A stretch of 9,738 nt of DNA from an uncultured Eubacteriales bacterium. Lineage in GTDB: Bacteria > Bacillota > Clostridia > HGM11514. Shown one piece after another: positions 6,496 through 9,738 of this stretch (position 1 is the first letter of the stretch; each line of letters begins with the position of its first letter). The DNA lies in NCBI GenBank assembly GCA_902492655.1, contig CABUMF010000061.1:1-9738 (forward strand). The letters run 5' to 3'. Under the pieces are notes generated by a model that was not told the DNA's origin, ran no database searches, and saw only the letters and a program-made list of their open reading frames with translations. Position numbers and translations under genes: made by a program.

Positions 6496-6981
6496 TTATT
6501 TTTTACTCTTTTTATCCTTATACATTTTCTCATCGGCACGACAGATTATATCGTCAATGCTTTTACTGTATTTTTCGTGGAATCTTGAATAGTCTATTGA
6601 AACAGACAGGTTATACAGCTTTTCATTATTGATAAAATATATCGTGTCTTTGAATTGCGATATATACGGCAGCACATTGCTTTCGGATATGCAGACACAT
6701 TCATCACCGCCGATGCGGTAAATGTCAGCCTTTAATCCGATAGTATCCCGGAGAGCCTTTGCAACGGTCTTTATTGCATCATCACCGCAAAAATGCCCGT
6801 AACTGTCGTTTATCTCTTTCAAGCCGTTTACATCGACAACAATAACCGTAATGCGTGAAATGTTTGCGTTAGGCTTTCGGAGCTTTTTTAAGCGTTCCTC
6901 ATAAGCGTTGCGATTTTGCACTTCTGTCATACTGTCGGTATAGGCAAGCTCAAATAATTTTTCTGTCATTTTGTTTTTCAT
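6496..6981 (-). CDS. Stand-alone GGDEF protein, putative diguanylate cyclase
   Basis: A 161-residue single-domain protein whose family makes cyclic di-GMP from two GTP. Visible signatures are a DSMTEVQNRNAY segment at 16-27 (family form DxLTGLxNRRxF), a DVNGLKEINDSYGH segment at 50-63 with metal-binding Asp50, the active-site loop RIGGDEC with GGDEC at 91-95, and ADEKMYKDKK near the end. Phe of GGDEF is replaced by Cys, but Gly-Gly-Asp-Glu is intact, so activity is plausible. The RxxD inhibitory site upstream is absent (LKAD). No sensor, receiver or membrane segment is attached. The ATG at 6981 is chosen because AAGGAGG lies at 6993-6987 with 5 nt spacing; an in-frame ATG at 7050 inside the virB4 end is less likely. 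It sits between virB4 and the peptidase gene, which suggests c-di-GMP signalling tied to conjugation. That link is inference. Confidence 0.88.
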   Translation of the reverse strand: MKNKMTEKLFELAYTDSMTEVQNRNAYEERLKKLRKPNANISRITVIVVDVNGLKEINDSYGHFCGDDAIKTVAKALRDTIGLKADIYRIGGDECVCISESNVLPYISQFKDTIYFINNEKLYNLSVSIDYSRFHEKYSKSIDDIICRADEKMYKDKKSKK

Positions 6982-6995
6982 AGTGTCCTCCTTGC

Positions 6996-7031
6996 AAAAA
7001 TTCAGCGGCGGAGTTTTTTCTGCCCCGCCGC
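6996..7031 (-). terminator. GC-rich hairpin plus T-run between virB4 and the GGDEF gene
   Basis: On the minus strand GCGGCGGGG (7031-7023) pairs with CTCCGCCGC (7013-7005) over 9 bp with one G-U, around a 9-nt loop. After TGAA comes TTTTT (7000-6996), then the GGDEF ribosome binding site. This is terminator-like in the middle of an operon. It could be an attenuator, an RNA-processing or stabilising element, or the edge of an inserted gene. Confidence 0.5.
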
Positions 7032-7039
7032 ATATAATA

Positions 7040-9385
7040 TTACTGCTCATTAATTTTTGTCGACATTAGTTTATAGAGTTCCGTATCGGTCGGAAATTCA
7101 TTGATAAACGGCACAATGGAACCGCCGACCTTGATAAGTCCCCGTCCTGCTCCGGCGTTGGTGATGTAGCTCATCTGCGTATCGGATATGGATAAAAGCT
7201 CCGACAGGTCTTTTCTGTCGGACGGCGCTTGATTTAAGAGCAGCAGAAATTCGCTGTTTGAAAGCATACCTCTTGCTATTTCATTTAACAGATAGTCGGA
7301 AATATTCTGCGTAATGCCTGTGAGCAGTCCGCCGTATTTTCTAAACCGTTTCCAGCACTTCAAAAGAAAATCTGCACTGTACGGATTTTTGAAATACAAA
7401 TGTGCTTCATCGACATAAACACGGGTGTATTTGCCACGCCGTCTGTTTGCCATAACTCGGTTAAATATATTATCAAGCATAATCAAAAGTCCGATAGACT
7501 TCATCTGTTCGCCAAGCTCCAAAATATCATACGCAACAATGCGGTTATTTGTATTGACATCGCTCTGATGTGCAAATGCATCAAGCGAGCCTGTTGTAAA
7601 TATTTCAAGCGATAATGCAAGATCCCCAGCCTCGTCCTCCGGCTGACGGAGTAATTCATTGCGGAAGTCCACCAAAGTCGGCATATACTCCGATTTACCG
7701 CTTAAATATTCGCCGTAAACCTTAATTGCACAGCGGTCAATGATTGACTTATCCTTTGCACCGACACCGCCGCCGAGCCTTGAATCATTGCTTTTTAGCA
7801 ATTGGTCAAACAGAGATATTAAAAACTCTGATTTTATCGACACTGGGTTTTCGTCCATATCAATATCATTGTTTATTTCAAGTGCGTTGATATGATTTTT
7901 TGACGATGCGGAAAGCGTGATAACCTCGCCGCCGAGATTTCGTATGAGCGAGCCGTATTCACGCTCAACATCTATGACGATAATATCATCATTAGAAAAC
8001 AAAGCCGACATCAGAATTTCCATTTTTGCCGCAAACGATTTACCCGACCCGGACACACCGAGAATAAAGCCGTTTCCGTTAAGCAGTAATTTTCTGTTGC
8101 ACATCAAAAGGTTATGGGAAATAGCATTTATGCCGTAATACAAACCGCCCTTGTCGATTATCTCTTGTGTTTTGTACGGTGATAAAACCGCCGTACTTTC
8201 GGTCGTGAGTGTCCGCATTGCCTTTATATTCAGCGTTCAGAAAGGTAATACCGTCTGCATACCGTCCTCCTGCTGATATTTCAGCGTTGCAAAATTGCAG
8301 AGATGTTTTCTGCCTATCGACATCAGCGTTTCGGTATCGTTATCGAGCTGCTCCAAGCTGTCTGCAATATGCAAAAGCGTAACCGTTACAAACATCATTC
8401 TCTGGTCACGGGTTGTTAAATCGTCAAGAAACTCTTTGATTTCTTTTCGCATTTGCTCCATTTCATACGGAATATTTGCGGAAAAATTATTGTTTTCATT
8501 TTGCTTCTGCTGCTATTTGGTTATATCCGTTTCAATGGCAAGCAGCTTTTTCTGAACTATCTTAACCGCTTCATCGGTCGGTATCGGCTGAATAGTGATA
8601 GATAACATCATACTCCGTGAAAAGTCGGTTAATTCCGAAATCATACTGTCCTTTAAGAAAGAGGGGTATTCTTTCAAAAACACCGTTCGTGCGTATTTAT
8701 CGCCGATTTTGATATAGTCTTTCTTAAACTCCAAGCTGTCGGGTGCAATATAGTCTTTGAAATCCGCACCTTTCGCCATAGCTTTTTTGAGGTCAAAATC
8801 AAATTCTTCATTTTCGCCCGTTTTGAAAAAGTCATTAAAAATGCGAAGCCTGTCTTTGTAACCAAGCTCCGCTATTTTTGACGATATTTTCGCATAATCT
8901 GCTGTTAAATCATTTCCCACACGGGTAAAAAATGTCCTCGCCTCCTCAATGTTCTTCTTTTCGGTTGCAACCGTGATATATTTCTCGTGTACGATATTGT
9001 TGCTCTCCGACATTTTATCACAGAGTATGCCGTTGAGTTCTTTTGTGTATTTTCTGTAATTCGGGTTATCGGACGGCGTTGTGATTTGCTCGAACACCTT
9101 ATTGTGAAGCTGTCGGTTATATATTGTGATTTCAGCCATTGCGTCTGTCGGAAGTCCGTTCAGTATCGCAGAATGGGCAAGAAACATTTGAAGTTGGTCA
9201 TCATCTGAAGCTACGGCATAGTTTATGTCCGAAAATTTCCACGACTTTGAAAACAGCCGACCTGTGCGAAAAATACCGTCCTTGTATATCGCATCAATCG
9301 GTATCGACTGTTGAACTGTCCTTGCAATTTTCCTTTTTTGCTTTTTTATTCGGTTTTTTCTTCCGAACAGATTTAGCATTACCAT
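7040..9385 (-). pseudogene. virB4: VirB4-type conjugation ATPase interrupted by two in-frame stops
   Basis: The frame is collinear over 782 codons, close to normal VirB4 length, but carries TAG at codon 291 (8513-8515) and TGA at codon 383 (8237-8239). There is no frameshift, and the reading between and after the stops is VirB4-like. The N-terminal domain starts at codon 1 and includes AIYKDGIFRT. The ATPase domain has Walker A GVSGSGKS at about 443-450, Walker B YVDEAH ending near 662, and a TQN motif near 692. VirB4 energises the type IV secretion channel on the inner membrane. The TAG probably replaced Trp (TGG) and the TGA a conserved Gly (GGA) after LPF. Fragments after each stop lack good ribosome binding sites, so separate subunits are unlikely. 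The start ATG at 9385 has AAGGAGG at 9401-9395. As read the product is truncated to 290 residues without the ATPase core; sequencing error or readthrough remains possible. Confidence 0.88.
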
Positions 9386-9716
9386 TGTTAAGTTCCTCCT
9401 TTATCATTTCATAAAGATAATTCGTGCTTTCAAATTTTCGCACACCGGCAGCGAGAAATTCAGACCTAAACCACGCTCCGACAAATTCTTCAAAGTTCAT
9501 ACCGTTGTATTTGAAAAAGCCGGCAATGGCGATAGGCGCTGCCGCCACAATACAAAGCCAAGATACCGTTTCTTTGTCGATATAGTTTTTAAGTCCGAAG
9601 TATATCCCGACAGCGGCTCCGACCGCAGCAACAGAACAGATAAATTGCCGTGTTGAAAGTCCGAAAAACAGGCTTTCGTGATAGTCCTTTATCTCTTTGT
9701 TAATTCGTATCTCCAA
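9294..9716 (-). CDS. PrgI-family conjugation membrane protein
   Basis: A 140-residue protein. The N-terminal MEIRINKEIKDYHES is followed by two membrane helices at about 24-42 and 50-68 and a conserved-looking segment with FKYNGMNFEEFVGAWF. The tail is very basic (KSVRKKKPNKKAKK). PrgI-family proteins are the VirB3-like partners encoded just upstream of VirB4 in Gram-positive conjugative elements, which is the arrangement here. The start is TTG at 9716-9714 with GAGGAGG at 9732-9726 and 9 nt spacing. Its last 92 nt overlap the start of virB4 in another frame, and the virB4 ribosome binding site lies inside this gene, so translation of the two is likely linked. The upstream gene in the operon lies beyond the right edge; its end cannot be assigned from the 22 bases left. 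Confidence 0.85.
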   Translation of the reverse strand: MEIRINKEIKDYHESLFFGLSTRQFICSVAAVGAAVGIYFGLKNYIDKETVSWLCIVAAAPIAIAGFFKYNGMNFEEFVGAWFRSEFLAAGVRKFESTNYLYEMIKEELNNGNAKSVRKKKPNKKAKKENCKDSSTVDTD

Positions 9717-9738
9717 AATTGATTACCTCCTCATCTTT

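Noticed and set aside
4645..6632. Several plus-strand open frames opposite the NlpC/P60 and GGDEF genes
   Set aside because: They are antisense shadows of a low-complexity K/T/A-rich coding region and have no ribosome binding sites or recognisable domains.
6982..7050. Longer form of the GGDEF protein starting at ATG 7050
   Set aside because: It would overlap the virB4 end and translate through the GC-rich hairpin. AAGGAGG just before 6981 points to the shorter form.
7200..7222. Perfect 8-bp hairpin (TCCGACAG with CTGTCGGA)
   Set aside because: It lies within the VirB4 ATPase coding region with no T-run after it. Such stems occur by chance in coding DNA.
8237..8461. Separate small gene of 74 codons between the two large VirB4 parts
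   Set aside because: It is in the same frame as both neighbours, has no ribosome binding site, and reads as a middle piece of VirB4 between two stop codons.
8237..8515. Stop-codon reassignment as the explanation for the virB4 stops
   Set aside because: Both TAG and TGA end other genes in the window in sensible places (2386-2388, just before a ribosome binding site, and 9294-9296), and the two stops would need two different reassignments (Trp and Gly).

Overview
The window looks like accessory DNA from an anaerobic Clostridia-type Bacillota genome, most likely a gut lineage. That reading rests on strong GGAGG ribosome binding sites, some TTG starts, and a conjugation module of the Tn1549/CTn type. 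No tRNA, rRNA, CRISPR array, transposase or integrase is visible.

Right part (4102-9738, minus strand, read right to left): a type IV secretion segment of an integrative conjugative element in the order PrgI-family membrane protein, VirB4 ATPase, stand-alone GGDEF protein, and a large CD1108-like protein with a C-terminal NlpC/P60 peptidase domain. The virB4 frame is collinear over 782 codons but broken by two in-frame stops, a TAG at 8513-8515 and a TGA at 8237-8239, so as read the gene is a recent pseudogene. A GC-rich hairpin followed by a T-run lies between virB4 and the GGDEF gene. Relaxase, coupling protein, VirB6-like protein and integrase are not in view.

Middle part (685-4103, plus strand): a two-gene unit encoding a family 1 extracellular solute-binding lipoprotein and a membrane-anchored LuxR-type regulator with a large extracellular region. 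No ABC permease is present. The unit has a near-consensus promoter (TTGACA, 17 bp, TATACT), a leader of about 350 nt rich in hairpins and short repeats, and two consecutive intrinsic terminators that separate it from the convergent conjugation operon. My inference is that the lipoprotein captures a ligand and the membrane regulator turns this into transcriptional control. The target genes are unknown.

Left part (1-609, minus strand): two translationally coupled zinc-ribbon proteins, the second cut by the window edge. Their predicted promoter and the plus-strand promoter share a perfect TTGACA-AAA-TGTCAA palindrome, so one element supplies both -35 boxes and could be an operator controlling both directions.

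The points most worth a second look are the permease-less sensor pair, the diguanylate-cyclase-like gene inside a Gram-positive conjugation operon, the doubly interrupted virB4, the shared palindromic divergent promoter, and the potentially switching leader RNA.
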